Counted from the stretch's first letter, positions 17,624 through 26,961 are shown. The stretch: 64,000 nucleotides of DNA from Haloprofundus marisrubri (GCF_001469955.1 NZ_LOPU01000034.1:60815-124814), one strand, 5' to 3'. The notes: a model not told the origin generated them from the letters alone. Numbers and translations are program-made.

Positions 17624-17851
17624 CACTTTCACCACGCTTCGGTGGCTACTTAACCGTTTGCCACCCCCGGAGTGAAAGTGAAATTGAACCGGAGAGCGGC
17701 CTCAGCTGGCATCCACGACAGTTAAAAGAAACTGAACGTTTACTGTGCAGTCGAAGTGGAAACACGACCCGCCAGCGCGGGCGGAGACGAAATTACGGAG
17801 AGATGCACGACGGCGTTCGCGCTCAGTCGACGATGAGCGCCTACGTACCTC
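17624..17851. promoter_or_regulatory. Upstream region of orc with short repeats
   Basis: This lies between the orc start and the end of the MutS-like gene. It has a CCAC-GTGG inverted pair next to the start (17630-17645 area), a direct repeat GTGAAAGTGAAA (around 17673-17684) beside CCACCCCCGG, and a single GTGGAAAC block at about 17757-17764 that resembles half of a haloarchaeal origin recognition box. Initiator autoregulation is plausible; one half-box does not make an origin. Confidence 0.35.
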
Positions 17852-19870
17852 TCAGAACTTCTCTAACAGTCGCGCGTAGAACCCGCGACGCGACGCCGCT
17901 TCGTCGCCGCTGCCGTTTGCGCGTTCGGCGTCGTCTCGCGCCTCTCCAGCCAACTTCTCGACGATGAGTTCCGGTGTCGAACGCGCGAGATGTCCCTTTA
18001 CCGGCGAGCGGTTTACCCGGAGTTCGCCGTCGACGAGGCCGACGGCTTCGATACCGTCGACGGCGACGTCGAAGTCGGTGGTTTCGCGTATCTCGTCGGC
18101 GAGGTGCGAGACGAACACGCCGGTCGTCCCCTGCTCGTGGAGCGCTTCGAGTATGCCGGCGATGATGCGAGCGCTCGCACCGGGTTCGGTGATGCTTTCG
18201 AGTTCGTCGACGAGGACGAGACGGCCCGACGCACCCGTGGTCAGCGTGGCGAAGTCGCGGAGCGTACTCTCGAACGCGCCCGCGTCGAGGGTCCCCTGAC
18301 TCTTCGCGTAGTAGTGTAGTTCCGAGACGCGTTCGAGGCGGGCGCGTTCGGCCGGGACGGGTAGCCCCATCTGGCCGAGAATGACGACGACAGCGACCAA
18401 GTCGAGCGTCGACGTCTTCCCCCCGCTGTTGACACCGGAGAGAAGCGTCACGCCGGAGACGCCGTAGTCGACGGGGTCCACCTCGTCGAAGGAGACGTCC
18501 AACAGCGGCGACCGACCCGCCTCGAACTCGAAGCCAGAGCCAGAAAACTCCGGGAGCACGCAGTCGAAATCGCGCGAAAACCGCGAGACGGCGAGTTCGA
18601 CGTCGAGTTCCAGTGCGTCGGCGACGAGCGTCTCGACGGGTTCTCTGAGTGCCCCTAAGTCCGCAGCGAGGTCCGCTTTCAGCGTCGCCGCGCGTCGGTC
18701 CCGACCGGCTTTCAGTTCGGTTCGGAGGCGCGAGACGGCCTCCTCGTTGTGGTCGACGGGAAACGTCGGGTCGCCGCCGAAGACGCGCTCTGCGAGGTCG
18801 TACTCGCTTTCCTCCAGCGAGAGCGTCTCTGCAAGATGGCCGCGGGCGGTCTCGACGGCCGTGTCGTACTCGTCGGCGAGTTCGCGCGAGAGGAGGCTGT
18901 CGACGCGTGCGCCCTGTTCGACCAGCGAGAGGAAGTCTTGGCCTTGGATGGTCACGTCCTGCTCGCTGATAGCCTTCCTGAGGTGGTCGTTGGCTGCCGA
19001 CTCGGCGGTCGACACCGCGGCATCGAGGTCGTCGACGGCGGCGGTGAGGCGGTCGAGTTCCGCGTCGCCGACGAGTTCGCCGTTCTCGTCGACGCGTTCG
19101 AGGGCGTCGCGGAGGTCGGCGGGCGAACACGCCGGGTCGAGGGTCGCGGCCTCGTGGACGGCTATCGCCGCCAGCAGTCGCTCGCGGTTCTCGGCGAAGA
19201 ACGCGAGAAGACGCTCGGGGACGATTTCCTCAGGATGTTCGGCGGCGTCGGGACGGACGCGCACGTCGCCGTCGACGTCGACGCCTGCAAACGCCTCGTC
19301 GAGGGCGACGACCGTCGAGTACGACCGCGCGAGTTCCGCGAGGTCGTGGGCGTCCTCGACGATTTCGACCGACAGTTCCGGGAACGTCGCCTTCGCTTCG
19401 GCGTAGCGCTCGGCGTCGACGGTGGCGAGACAGCGCTCGCGGACGCGGAGGTTCGGGGGCGCGCGCAGCGCCTCGACGTCGCCGAGGGCGTCGAGAACCG
19501 CCGGGTCGGGCGTGCGGTCGAGCGCTGCTTCGACGAACGTTCTCACTTCCTCGATTCGGGACTTGGAGGCGGTCGGAAACAGCGTCTCCAGCCGTTTTTC
19601 GGCGTAGTCGGTGACCGCGCGTTCCTTGAGCAACGCGAGAACGTCGCGGTAGAGTTCGCGGGCGCGGTCGGTCGCCAGAAAATCGCCGTCGTCGCCGTGT
19701 TCGGCGCGGATGGCCGCGCGCGCGATGGCGGCGGCACGTCCCTCAGTGATACCCGGGGCGCGCGAGAGCGTCGCCACGTCGCCGTCTCTGAGCGCCCGTT
19801 CGGCGTCGTCGAGTTCGGCGAGCGATGCCGCCGTCTTCTCGCCGACGCCCGGGATGGCCTCGAACTCCAT
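17852..19870 (-). CDS. MutS-family ATPase with N-terminal helix-hairpin-helix motifs
   Basis: 672 residues from ATG 19870. The N-terminus has two HhH DNA-binding motifs (IPGVGEKTAASL at about 5-16; APGITEGRAAAIA at about 41-53). The C-terminal half is a MutS domain V ATPase: Walker A SGVNSGGKTSTLD, Walker B LVLVDELES followed by GASARIIAGILE, and VFVSHLADEI. The long middle region is helical, probably the clamp/lever. No mismatch-recognition domain I and no Smr nuclease domain is present, so it is closer to MutS2/MutS5-like proteins than to mismatch-sensing MutS1. A role in recombination control or branched-DNA processing is inferred. Confidence 0.88.
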   Translation of the reverse strand: MEFEAIPGVGEKTAASLAELDDAERALRDGDVATLSRAPGITEGRAAAIARAAIRAEHGDDGDFLATDRARELYRDVLALLKERAVTDYAEKRLETLFPTASKSRIEEVRTFVEAALDRTPDPAVLDALGDVEALRAPPNLRVRERCLATVDAERYAEAKATFPELSVEIVEDAHDLAELARSYSTVVALDEAFAGVDVDGDVRVRPDAAEHPEEIVPERLLAFFAENRERLLAAIAVHEAATLDPACSPADLRDALERVDENGELVGDAELDRLTAAVDDLDAAVSTAESAANDHLRKAISEQDVTIQGQDFLSLVEQGARVDSLLSRELADEYDTAVETARGHLAETLSLEESEYDLAERVFGGDPTFPVDHNEEAVSRLRTELKAGRDRRAATLKADLAADLGALREPVETLVADALELDVELAVSRFSRDFDCVLPEFSGSGFEFEAGRSPLLDVSFDEVDPVDYGVSGVTLLSGVNSGGKTSTLDLVAVVVILGQMGLPVPAERARLERVSELHYYAKSQGTLDAGAFESTLRDFATLTTGASGRLVLVDELESITEPGASARIIAGILEALHEQGTTGVFVSHLADEIRETTDFDVAVDGIEAVGLVDGELRVNRSPVKGHLARSTPELIVEKLAGEARDDAERANGSGDEAASRRGFYARLLEKF

Positions 19871-20009
19871 TCTCCCGCGATTACCGCGCCGGATGATAAA
19901 AACGTTCGCGGAGCGACGCGAGGTGAGGCGACGAAACGGGGCGAGGCGACCCACACAGGTTGGTCGGAACGCTCAGTCGGTCGTAGTCGATGTCGGCCGA
20001 AAAGATGGG

Positions 20010-20327
20010 TCAGTTCCCGTCGCTTTGGGACTCGCCGCCGGCGCTCATTCCTGGGAGATGCTCCTTCGCGTAGTCGGTGAGTTCGTCCCACTCGAAGCCG
20101 TCGAGCACGTCGCCCAGTCCCTCGTCGTCGCCGAGTTGACGGCGGTCGGTCCACCGTGGCGCGTCGGTGTTCTCGGTTATCTCGGCGGTGTACTGCTCTT
20201 TGGACGACTCGTTGTAGTAGATCGGGTCCCCTCTGGCCGTTGTCCCAACGAAGTTCGCACCGTCGTGTTCGTTCGGAAATCCACCGAGGTTCTTGCTCGT
20301 GTCCGCCTCGCCTGGTGTCTTTTTCAT
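20010..20327 (-). CDS. Hypothetical acidic protein
   Basis: 105 residues from ATG 20327, with a GAGG-containing stretch just upstream that can act as a ribosome binding site. It is hydrophilic, Asp/Glu-rich and without membrane segments. Recognisable blocks are FPNEHDGANFVGTTARGDPIYYNESSKEQYT and a C-terminal DELTDYAKEHLPGM helix. I do not recognise the family; length and codon use look like a real haloarchaeal gene. It is divergent from larE. Confidence 0.65.
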   Translation of the reverse strand: MKKTPGEADTSKNLGGFPNEHDGANFVGTTARGDPIYYNESSKEQYTAEITENTDAPRWTDRRQLGDDEGLGDVLDGFEWDELTDYAKEHLPGMSAGGESQSDGN

Positions 20328-20459
20328 CTCGATTTCCTCACGCTCAGTACGGTTGCGAGCAAAGTGTTTGTTGGGGCTGGTAACTGTCACACCGAAGGCT
20401 CACCGGCCGTGCGTGCCGTGGACAACGCGTTTTTGAACGCCGGCAATCAACGACAGTGC

Positions 20460-21344
20460 ATGGACCTCGAAGGGAAGATAGACGCCGTCGTCTCCGACCT
20501 CAGAGAGCGCGACGGTGTCGTCGTCGCGTTCTCCGGCGGCGTCGATTCGAGCGTCGTCGCCGCCCTCGCGCGGGAAGCACTCGGTGACGACGCTGTCGCC
20601 TGCACCGCCAAGAGCGAGACGCTGCCGGCAGAGGAACTCGACGACGCAACGCGTGTCGCCGAGGAAATCGGCATCCGCCACGAACTCGTCTCCTTCTCGG
20701 AACTCGACAACCCCGACTTCGTCGCCAACGACGGCGAGCGGTGTTATCACTGCCGGACGATGCGTCTCGGCAAGATGTACGAGACGGCGCGCGAACTCGG
20801 TATCTCGACGGTCTGCGACGGGACGAACGCCTCCGACCCCGGCGAGGGACACCGACCCGGACTCCGCGCCGTAGAGGAGTTGGAAGTGTTCTCGCCGCTT
20901 CTGGCACACGACATCTCGAAGGCGGAAGTCAGAGAGATAGCCGACCGCTACGACCTCTCGGTCGCCGACAAACCGTCGATGGCGTGTCTCTCTTCGCGGA
21001 TTCCGACCGGTCTCGAAGTGACCGAAGAACGGCTGACGCGCGTCGAAAAAGCCGAGCGACTGCTGCGGACGTGGGGGTTCTCGCAGTTCCGCGTCCGCGA
21101 CCACGACGGCCTCGCGCGCATCGAAGTCGCCGAGGGAGAGATGGAGCGTGCGCTCGACGCCGACTTCGTCCGCGCGGCCCGCGAACACCTCTCGGACGTC
21201 GGCTTCGACCACGTGACGCTCGACCTGCACGGCTACGCCACCGGGAGCGTCAGTCCGGCGAATGCAGCGTACGACGAGGAAGGAGACGAACCGCTCGTCG
21301 CCGACGTGTTCGCCCAAGAGTACCCGGTCGGCGAAGACGACTGA
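20460..21344 (+). CDS. larE: LarE, ATP-dependent sulfur transferase for the nickel-pincer cofactor
   Basis: 294 residues from ATG 20460. LarE adenylates the pyridinium carboxylates made by LarB and installs sulfur. The PP-loop VVAFSGGVDSSVVAAL is at 21-36. Cys176, in KPSMACLSSR, aligns with the sulfur-donating (sacrificial) Cys of the Lactobacillus enzyme. C95 and C98 (RCYHC) give a three-cysteine set, which could instead hold an Fe-S cluster as proposed for some LarE proteins. The C-terminal part (RLTRVEKAERLLRTWGF onward) is the oligomerising domain. LarB is 12 kb away; LarC is not in the window. Confidence 0.92.
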   Translation: MDLEGKIDAVVSDLRERDGVVVAFSGGVDSSVVAALAREALGDDAVACTAKSETLPAEELDDATRVAEEIGIRHELVSFSELDNPDFVANDGERCYHCRTMRLGKMYETARELGISTVCDGTNASDPGEGHRPGLRAVEELEVFSPLLAHDISKAEVREIADRYDLSVADKPSMACLSSRIPTGLEVTEERLTRVEKAERLLRTWGFSQFRVRDHDGLARIEVAEGEMERALDADFVRAAREHLSDVGFDHVTLDLHGYATGSVSPANAAYDEEGDEPLVADVFAQEYPVGEDD

Positions 21345-21432
21345 TTTTCGGGTGTTTTCCGGCGAGACGGTGCAAAGCGATAGCTGGAAAAATGCGAACA
21401 GGCGGCCGCGTCGGTATTGGGTTGTCGGTCGC

Positions 21433-21476
21433 ACTCGGAGCGGTTGACCGCACACCCGCCTCGACTCGCTCCGAGT
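21433..21476. repeat. Intergenic hairpin element, copy 1
   Basis: Perfect 10-bp inverted arms (ACTCGGAGCG at 21433-21442 and its complement at 21467-21476) enclose a 24-nt loop. The last 15 nt of the loop, ACACCCGCCTCGACT, and the inner stem recur at 52987-53028. It lies between the convergent larE and tatC1 genes. Confidence 0.7.
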
Positions 21477-21583
21477 CGCTCGTCAGCGCATAGGGGCGAT
21501 GGTCTCGCTATCGGTCATAAACGCTCGGAGCGGTCGCTCTGGGAAGTGGGCGTGAGAGTTGGATAGAGACGAGAGGAAGTGTC

Positions 21584-22486
21584 CTAGTTGCCGGTCCACC
21601 GAAGCAGCGCCAGCGTTCCCTCGAAGAGGAAAATCATCGTCACAGCGACGATGATGGGGGCCATCCCCGTCGGGTCCGGGGTGGCGATAAAGGAGATACC
21701 GGCGAACGCACCCCAGAAGAGGAGACGCTTGTCCTCCATCCAGACGCGGGTGACGAGATTCATCATCACCGCGAGCATGATGAACAGCGGAATCTGGAAC
21801 ACGACCGACATGTACGCCGTCAGGAGCACGATGAGGTTGAACGTGTCCTGTAGCGCGAAGGCGACTTCGACGGCTCTCGTCGTGTACACCGTGAAGTAAT
21901 CGAAGACGAACGGGAGGACGAGAAAGTGCGAGAACGCCGCACCGACGACTGCAAGGATGAGACTCGTCGGAATCGCGGCGAGGTAGTAGCGACGCTCACG
22001 CGGGTACAGACCGGGGCGCATGAACCGGTACGTCTGGTAGACGAAAATCGGAAGGCCGACGATGACGCCCGCGAGACCGGCAACCTTCAGTTCGGTGAGG
22101 ATGAGTTCCAGCGGGCCGTAGACGTGCGGGCGGTTGGTCGCCGGGTCGGGGATGTACGACCCCCACAAGTAGTTGATGAGGTCGGCCCCGAGGGGGTACG
22201 CCACGAGCGTGGCGATGCCGCCGATGAGGAAGACGACGCCGAGGCGGCGCATCATCTCCTCGATGTGTTCGGTCAGCGGCATCTCCTGGTCCGACGCGGG
22301 ACCGTCGCCGAACAGACCGCCGTCGTCTGCGGCCGTCTCCGGCGTGGATGCGGCGGAAGCGGCGGAAGCGGCGGCATCGTCGGGTTCCGATGTCGCAACG
22401 TCGGCGTCAGCTGTCTCTGCCGACTCGACAGTCGAATCCGTGGACACCTCGGAGAAACCGGGCGTCGAGTTCGCTTCCTCGCCCAT
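21584..22486 (-). CDS. tatC1: Sec-independent translocase subunit TatC (single-domain)
   Basis: 300 residues. TatC receives folded proteins with twin-arginine signal peptides, the main export route in haloarchaea. A long acidic, Ala/Ser-rich cytoplasmic N-terminus (1-66) precedes the TatC core: EMPLTEHIEEMMRRL at the first helix with its conserved Glu, PLELILTELKVAGLAGVIVGLPIFVYQTYRFMRPGLYPRERRY, and FIATPDPTGMAPI before the last helix. Six membrane helices are expected. It is divergent from tatC2, and predicted Tat lipoproteins in this window (31160 and 62372) would be its clients. Confidence 0.95.
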   Translation of the reverse strand: MGEEANSTPGFSEVSTDSTVESAETADADVATSEPDDAAASAASAASTPETAADDGGLFGDGPASDQEMPLTEHIEEMMRRLGVVFLIGGIATLVAYPLGADLINYLWGSYIPDPATNRPHVYGPLELILTELKVAGLAGVIVGLPIFVYQTYRFMRPGLYPRERRYYLAAIPTSLILAVVGAAFSHFLVLPFVFDYFTVYTTRAVEVAFALQDTFNLIVLLTAYMSVVFQIPLFIMLAVMMNLVTRVWMEDKRLLFWGAFAGISFIATPDPTGMAPIIVAVTMIFLFEGTLALLRWTGN

Positions 22487-22587
22487 TCATCTCCACTACG
22501 GCGTGGTGCCGTTATAGGCCTTTTTCATCTGCGCGTCCACGCGACGGTGAGAAAAGATTGATAACCGCGAGAGGGTTTCCTACACCT

Positions 22588-24777
22588 ATGTCCAGCGCGC
22601 TCGACGAGGATACCCGCCAGACGCTCGATGCGGGGCGGGAGACGGCCGGCGCGATGTTGCGCTCGGCCCAAAAAGACCTCCAGAAGGTCTTCATCGTCTT
22701 TCTTATCGGGTTTCTCGGGACGTTCTACGCGCTCCAACTGTGGGTCTGGGAGTTTCTGAAGAACGTCACCCGAGCGCAGATGGAGGCGTCGACGGCCCAA
22801 GACGTCCGCTTTATCGCACAGACGCCGTTCGACGTCATCCTCCTGCAAGGGAAGATAAGCATTGTCGCCGGTATCATCGTCGCTCTCCCGATATTCGTCT
22901 ACTTCTCGCGTGACGCGCTCAAAGCGCGGGGTATGTGGCCGCAGTCGCCGGTGAAGCCGTGGAAACTCGCGCTCATCGGCCTCATGGCAGCGGTGCTGTT
23001 CTTCGCCGGACTGGTGTACGGCTACTCGCTGTTCTTCCCGCTGATGTTCAAGTTCCTTGCGAACAACGCCATCTCCGTCGGCTTCTCCCCGCGGTACTCC
23101 ATCGTCAAGTGGGCGCAGTTCATCTTCCTGCTCACGCTCTCGTTCGGGTTCGCCGCACAGATGCCACTCGCCATCACGGGACTGTCGTACAGCGGCATCG
23201 TCAAGTACGAGACGTTCCGCGACAAGTGGCGCCACGCCGTCGTCCTCATCTTCGTCTTCGGCGCGTTCTTCTCGCCGCCGGACCCGTTCACGCAAATCAT
23301 GTGGGCAGTGCCGCTTCTGGTGCTGTACGCCGCGAGTCTCTACCTCGCCAAAGTCGTCGTCACCGCAAAACGCGGGAGCCAACAGATAGACCTCGGCCGG
23401 ACCGTCCGCTCGCAGTGGAACATCGTCCTCGGCTTCGCCATCCTGTTCGGCGGCGCGACCAACGCGTTCTACAGTTACGGCGGTCTCGACTACGTCAACT
23501 GGGCGCTGGCGTACCTCAACAGCACCTACCGCGTCGTCCCACTCGGCCAGCAACTCCCGTACCCGGCGGAGACGACCATCCTCATCTACTCGGCTGCCGC
23601 GGGTGCGGTCGGCCTCTTACTCGGCCTGTTCTACGGCATCTACCGCGACATCGAAGCGACGGCCGGTCCGCAGGTCCGCGGGCAGACGGGTGACCCGGCG
23701 GCTATCGACCTCACCGAACTCGACGCGGCGGGCGTCCGCGCGGCACCCCCGGAAGCGTTCACGGGCCTCACCGAAGAGGAGGCGATGGGCTACGCCAGCG
23801 CCGCCATCGACGACGGTGACAACGCGAAAGCCCAAGCCATCCTCGACCGGTTCGACGAGGCCGAGGAGAGCCGTGAGGAAGAACCCGAAGAAGGGAACAG
23901 TGTCCCCGGCGTCGACGACGACGTCGGCGACAGAGCGTCCAGAGCCAGCGGCACCCTGCTGGAGGGTCTCACCGACGGCGAACGCGACGAGGACGACATC
24001 GGCGGCTACTACAAGGACGTCGCGTTCATCGTCGACAGCCTCCGCTCGCGGTCGTTCATCCTCGTGGGCTGGTTCATGGTCGTCCTCGCGGGGACGTTCG
24101 CGTGGCTCTACAGCGGCGGTATCGGGACCATCTTCGACGGCTTCCTCGCGCAGATGCCCGCCGCCTTCGACATCGAGCAGGTGAACGTCATCACGCTGCA
24201 CCCCGTCGAGGCGCTCATCTTCGAGGTGAAGTTCTCGACGCTCATTGCCGCCATTGCGACGCTCCCGCTTCTGGCCTTCTTCGCGTGGCCCGCTCTGCGC
24301 GAGCGGAACTTCGTTCGCGGCCACCGGAGCGTCATCTTCGGGTGGGCCGCGGTGCTTCTCGGCGGCCTGCTCGGTGGTCTCTACCTCGGCTACGTCTACA
24401 TCGCGCCGACGGTCATCTCGTATCTGGCCGCCGACGCGCTGGCGGCGAACGTCGTCATCAGCTACCAGATTACGGATTTCTTCTGGCTCATCTTCTTCAC
24501 CACCGCCGGTATCGGTATCCTCGCGGACATCCCGGTGTTGATGGTGCTTCTGAACACCGTCGGTCTCTCGTACCGGCGGATGCGCGGACGCTGGCGCGAA
24601 GTGACGGTGGCGATTCTCACCATCGCGGCGCTGTTCACCCCCGCGGACATCATCACGATGTTCATGGTGACGATTCCGCTGATGGCCGCGTACGCCACCG
24701 GCATCGCGGTGCTGTTCGTGCTGACGCTCGGCGGGCGGCGTGACCTCGCGCCCGCGCCGGGCACGAGCGACGCCTGA
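22588..24777 (+). CDS. tatC2: Double-length TatC (TatCt), two fused TatC domains
   Basis: 729 residues from ATG 22588. Two TatC modules are joined: the first (about 25-285, with PVKPWKLALIGLMAAVLFFAGL and FSPPDPFTQIMWAVPL), then extra helices and a long acidic cytoplasmic linker (about 370-470, EEAMGYASAAIDDGD onward), and the second (about 475-715, with EVKFSTLIAAIATLPLLAF and ALFTPADIITMFMVTIPL). About 14 membrane helices are expected. This fused form is characteristic of haloarchaea and is thought to work alongside single-domain TatC in the Tat pathway. The divergent arrangement with tatC1 is the usual one. Confidence 0.93.
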   Translation: MSSALDEDTRQTLDAGRETAGAMLRSAQKDLQKVFIVFLIGFLGTFYALQLWVWEFLKNVTRAQMEASTAQDVRFIAQTPFDVILLQGKISIVAGIIVALPIFVYFSRDALKARGMWPQSPVKPWKLALIGLMAAVLFFAGLVYGYSLFFPLMFKFLANNAISVGFSPRYSIVKWAQFIFLLTLSFGFAAQMPLAITGLSYSGIVKYETFRDKWRHAVVLIFVFGAFFSPPDPFTQIMWAVPLLVLYAASLYLAKVVVTAKRGSQQIDLGRTVRSQWNIVLGFAILFGGATNAFYSYGGLDYVNWALAYLNSTYRVVPLGQQLPYPAETTILIYSAAAGAVGLLLGLFYGIYRDIEATAGPQVRGQTGDPAAIDLTELDAAGVRAAPPEAFTGLTEEEAMGYASAAIDDGDNAKAQAILDRFDEAEESREEEPEEGNSVPGVDDDVGDRASRASGTLLEGLTDGERDEDDIGGYYKDVAFIVDSLRSRSFILVGWFMVVLAGTFAWLYSGGIGTIFDGFLAQMPAAFDIEQVNVITLHPVEALIFEVKFSTLIAAIATLPLLAFFAWPALRERNFVRGHRSVIFGWAAVLLGGLLGGLYLGYVYIAPTVISYLAADALAANVVISYQITDFFWLIFFTTAGIGILADIPVLMVLLNTVGLSYRRMRGRWREVTVAILTIAALFTPADIITMFMVTIPLMAAYATGIAVLFVLTLGGRRDLAPAPGTSDA

Positions 24778-24921
24778 GCGGCCGGGCGTTCGAGCGGTCC
24801 GGCGGCCTCTTTTCGACGTACGTAAAAGACGATGACAGAAGCCGGTCTCGTCTACGGGTTTTGCGCACAGCGGTCGCTAAAAACTGAAACACGTAAGTGC
24901 CACCTTCGATACGTGACGGGT

Positions 24922-25137
24922 ATGGCTAAGATAAGCGTCGAAATCCCCGACGAGTTGCTCGCGGACCTCGACGAGCACGTCGGCGACGACAAGAAGTTCG
25001 TCAACCGAAGCGACGCCATCCGGGCGTCGGTTCGCAAGACGTTGGACCTCCTCGACGAGATAGACGAACGACACGGACGGTTGGCGGACGAACGCGACGC
25101 CTCGACGGACGGCGAGTCGGGTGACGACGGTGCGTGA
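24922..25137 (+). CDS. Ribbon-helix-helix DNA-binding protein
   Basis: 71 residues from ATG 24922. The first 50 residues form a CopG/NikR-like ribbon-helix-helix: MAKISVEIPDELLADLDEHV, then a FVNRSDAIRASVRKTL helix. The rest is an acidic tail. RHH proteins bind DNA as dimers and often regulate an adjacent gene. It overlaps the next gene (a transporter family protein) by 8-17 nt depending on that gene's start, which suggests coupled translation and possible control of the transporter. Confidence 0.82.
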   Translation: MAKISVEIPDELLADLDEHVGDDKKFVNRSDAIRASVRKTLDLLDEIDERHGRLADERDASTDGESGDDGA

Positions 25138-25834
25138 GTCGCGACTTGCGACGGGCGAAATCGCGCTCGTGGGTCTCTTCGTCACCGCGCTCGTCACGGC
25201 ACAACTGACCGCCGCGAAACTGCTCGCGTTCGGATTACCGGTGTCGCTACCGGTCGTCGGCGACAGTCTCGCGCTTCCCGGTGCGGCGCTGGCGTATGCG
25301 GTGACTTTCTTCGCCTCCGATTGCTACTCGGAACTCTATGGACGGAAAGCGGCCCAGCGGATGGTGAACGTCGGCTTTGCGATGAATCTCGTGGTTCTCG
25401 CGCTGGTCGCCGGCACCATCGCCGCACCCGCACTCGACCCAGAGTTCGCCGCGCAGTTCGAGGCCGTCCTCGCTCCGAGCGCGAACATCGTTCTCGGGAG
25501 TCTGGTCGCCTATCTCGTCAGTCAGAACTGGGACGTACTCGTCTTTCATCGCATCCGTGAGGCGACCGGCGGCGACCATCTGTGGCTCCGCAACGTCGCG
25601 TCGACGGCGACGAGTCAGGCGCTCGATACGGTGCTGTTCGTCGTCGTCGGCTTCCTCGTCGCGCCCGCGGTGCTCGGAATCGGGCAGGCGACGCCGGTTC
25701 CGGTCGTGATTTCGCTCGTCGTCGGCCAGTACATCCTAAAACTGCTCATCGCCATCGTCGATACGCCGTTCGTCTACGCCGTCGTCGGGGTTCTCCGTCG
25801 GTCCGGCGACGACCGAGAACGGGTCTCGGTGTAG
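25121..25834 (+). CDS. Queuosine-precursor transporter family (YhhQ/VUT) membrane protein
   Basis: 237 residues if GTG 25121 is used; a second GTG at 25130 is equally possible. There are six or so membrane helices and the family blocks FFASDCYSELYGRKAAQRMV, SQNWDVLVFHRIRE and RNVASTATSQALDTVLF. Bacterial YhhQ imports queuosine precursors; archaea make archaeosine from related 7-deazaguanines, so a deazaguanine or a purine-like substrate is plausible here. It is translationally coupled to the upstream RHH protein. Confidence 0.88.
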   Translation: MTTVRESRLATGEIALVGLFVTALVTAQLTAAKLLAFGLPVSLPVVGDSLALPGAALAYAVTFFASDCYSELYGRKAAQRMVNVGFAMNLVVLALVAGTIAAPALDPEFAAQFEAVLAPSANIVLGSLVAYLVSQNWDVLVFHRIREATGGDHLWLRNVASTATSQALDTVLFVVVGFLVAPAVLGIGQATPVPVVISLVVGQYILKLLIAIVDTPFVYAVVGVLRRSGDDRERVSV

Positions 25835-25965
25835 ACGTTAGACGCGGACCACTGTCGAAACGGACCGGTGAGGAGCGGAGACAGCAACACCGCAACGCAC
25901 CGCCACCTGCGACAGTCTCGTCGAACGGAGTTGGAACTTATCACTGACAGTGGCTAACGAGACGC

Positions 25966-26148
25966 ATGGATTCCACGCGTCGTATCCGTCTCACAGAGAG
26001 CGACTGGATGGAGGGCGGCATCAACTGTCCGAACTGCAACCGGTATCTCCCGTTCGGCGATATCGTCGCCGTCGGCCGGTGTGACGGACGAGTTCGACCC
26101 GGCGAGACGTGTCGGACCGAGTTGGCGCTGGACCTCGTTTTGGGGTGA
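25966..26148 (+). CDS. Small four-cysteine zinc-binding protein
   Basis: 60 residues with C21/C24 (INCPNCNRYLPFGD) and C39/C49 (RCDGRVRPGETCR), a likely one-zinc ribbon. I do not know a family function; haloarchaeal genomes carry many such micro zinc proteins. It stands alone, tail-to-tail with rlmE (36 nt apart). Confidence 0.7.
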   Translation: MDSTRRIRLTESDWMEGGINCPNCNRYLPFGDIVAVGRCDGRVRPGETCRTELALDLVLG

Positions 26149-26184
26149 GAACCGCCAGCGGCGGTCGAAACACGAAAACGAAGA

Positions 26185-26961
26185 TTACGAGTCGTCGACT
26201 CGCTCGGCGAATCCGAACTTCGGTTTCACGTCGGTGACGCGGACGCGAACCGTCTCGCCTTCGTCGGCCCCCGAGACGAAGAGGGTGAAGCCGTCGACAC
26301 GGGCGATGCCGTCGCCTTCGTTACCTACGTCGGTGATGTCGAGTTCGAGTTCGTCGCCGACGGAGACGGGCGCGGTGATGCGCCCTTTGGCGACGAGGTA
26401 GAGTTCCGAAGACTGCTTTCTGGAGGCTTGTGGCCGGACTTCACGGACGTACTGGAACTCCGGGTCGATATCGTCTTTCAGGTCCTGGAGGTCCTGACCG
26501 TCGAACACCTTCACGACGAGGTCACCGCCGGCATCGAGAACGTCCATCGCCACCTCGAACGCCTGCCGGGCGAGGTAGACAGAGCGGGCGTGGTCCAGCG
26601 AGTACTCGCCGGTCATGTTTGGTGCCATGTCAGAAATCACGACGTCCGCGCCGTCCTCGCCGACGAGGTCCAAGAGTTTAGATTTCGTGTCCTCGTCGGT
26701 CATGTCGCCGCGAATCGTCTCGACGTTCTCCGCGTCGAGGGATTTGATTCGCTGGAGGTCGACGCCGACGACGGTTCCTTCGGGGCCGACTTCCTCGGCG
26801 GCGACTTGCAACCAACCGCCGGGAGCAGCGCCCAAGTCGACGACCGACGCGCCTCGGTGAAGGAGATTCGCCGTCTCGTCGAGTTGCTGGAGTTTGTAGG
26901 CCGAGCGGGCGCGGTAGCCCTCCTGCTTGGCCCGGTTGTAGTATTCGTCTTTGCGCGCCAT
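26185..26961 (-). CDS. rlmE: 23S rRNA (uridine-2'-O-)methyltransferase RlmE with TRAM domain
   Basis: 258 residues. An N-terminal FtsJ/RrmJ methyltransferase (about 1-200) has YRARSAYKLQQLDE (catalytic Lys), the SAM loop DLGAAPGGWLQVA, VVISDMAPNMTG (catalytic Asp) and DLVVKVFDG (catalytic Lys). A C-terminal TRAM domain (about 200-255, GDELELDITDVGNEGDGIARV) adds RNA binding, as is usual in haloarchaeal RlmE but absent in the bacterial enzyme. It methylates a uridine in the 23S rRNA A-loop during ribosome assembly. Confidence 0.95.
   Translation of the reverse strand: MARKDEYYNRAKQEGYRARSAYKLQQLDETANLLHRGASVVDLGAAPGGWLQVAAEEVGPEGTVVGVDLQRIKSLDAENVETIRGDMTDEDTKSKLLDLVGEDGADVVISDMAPNMTGEYSLDHARSVYLARQAFEVAMDVLDAGGDLVVKVFDGQDLQDLKDDIDPEFQYVREVRPQASRKQSSELYLVAKGRITAPVSVGDELELDITDVGNEGDGIARVDGFTLFVSGADEGETVRVRVTDVKPKFGFAERVDDS

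Noticed and set aside
17624..17851. A replication origin next to orc
   Set aside because: Only one half-like GGAAAC block is visible; origins in haloarchaea have several boxes and an AT-rich unwinding segment.
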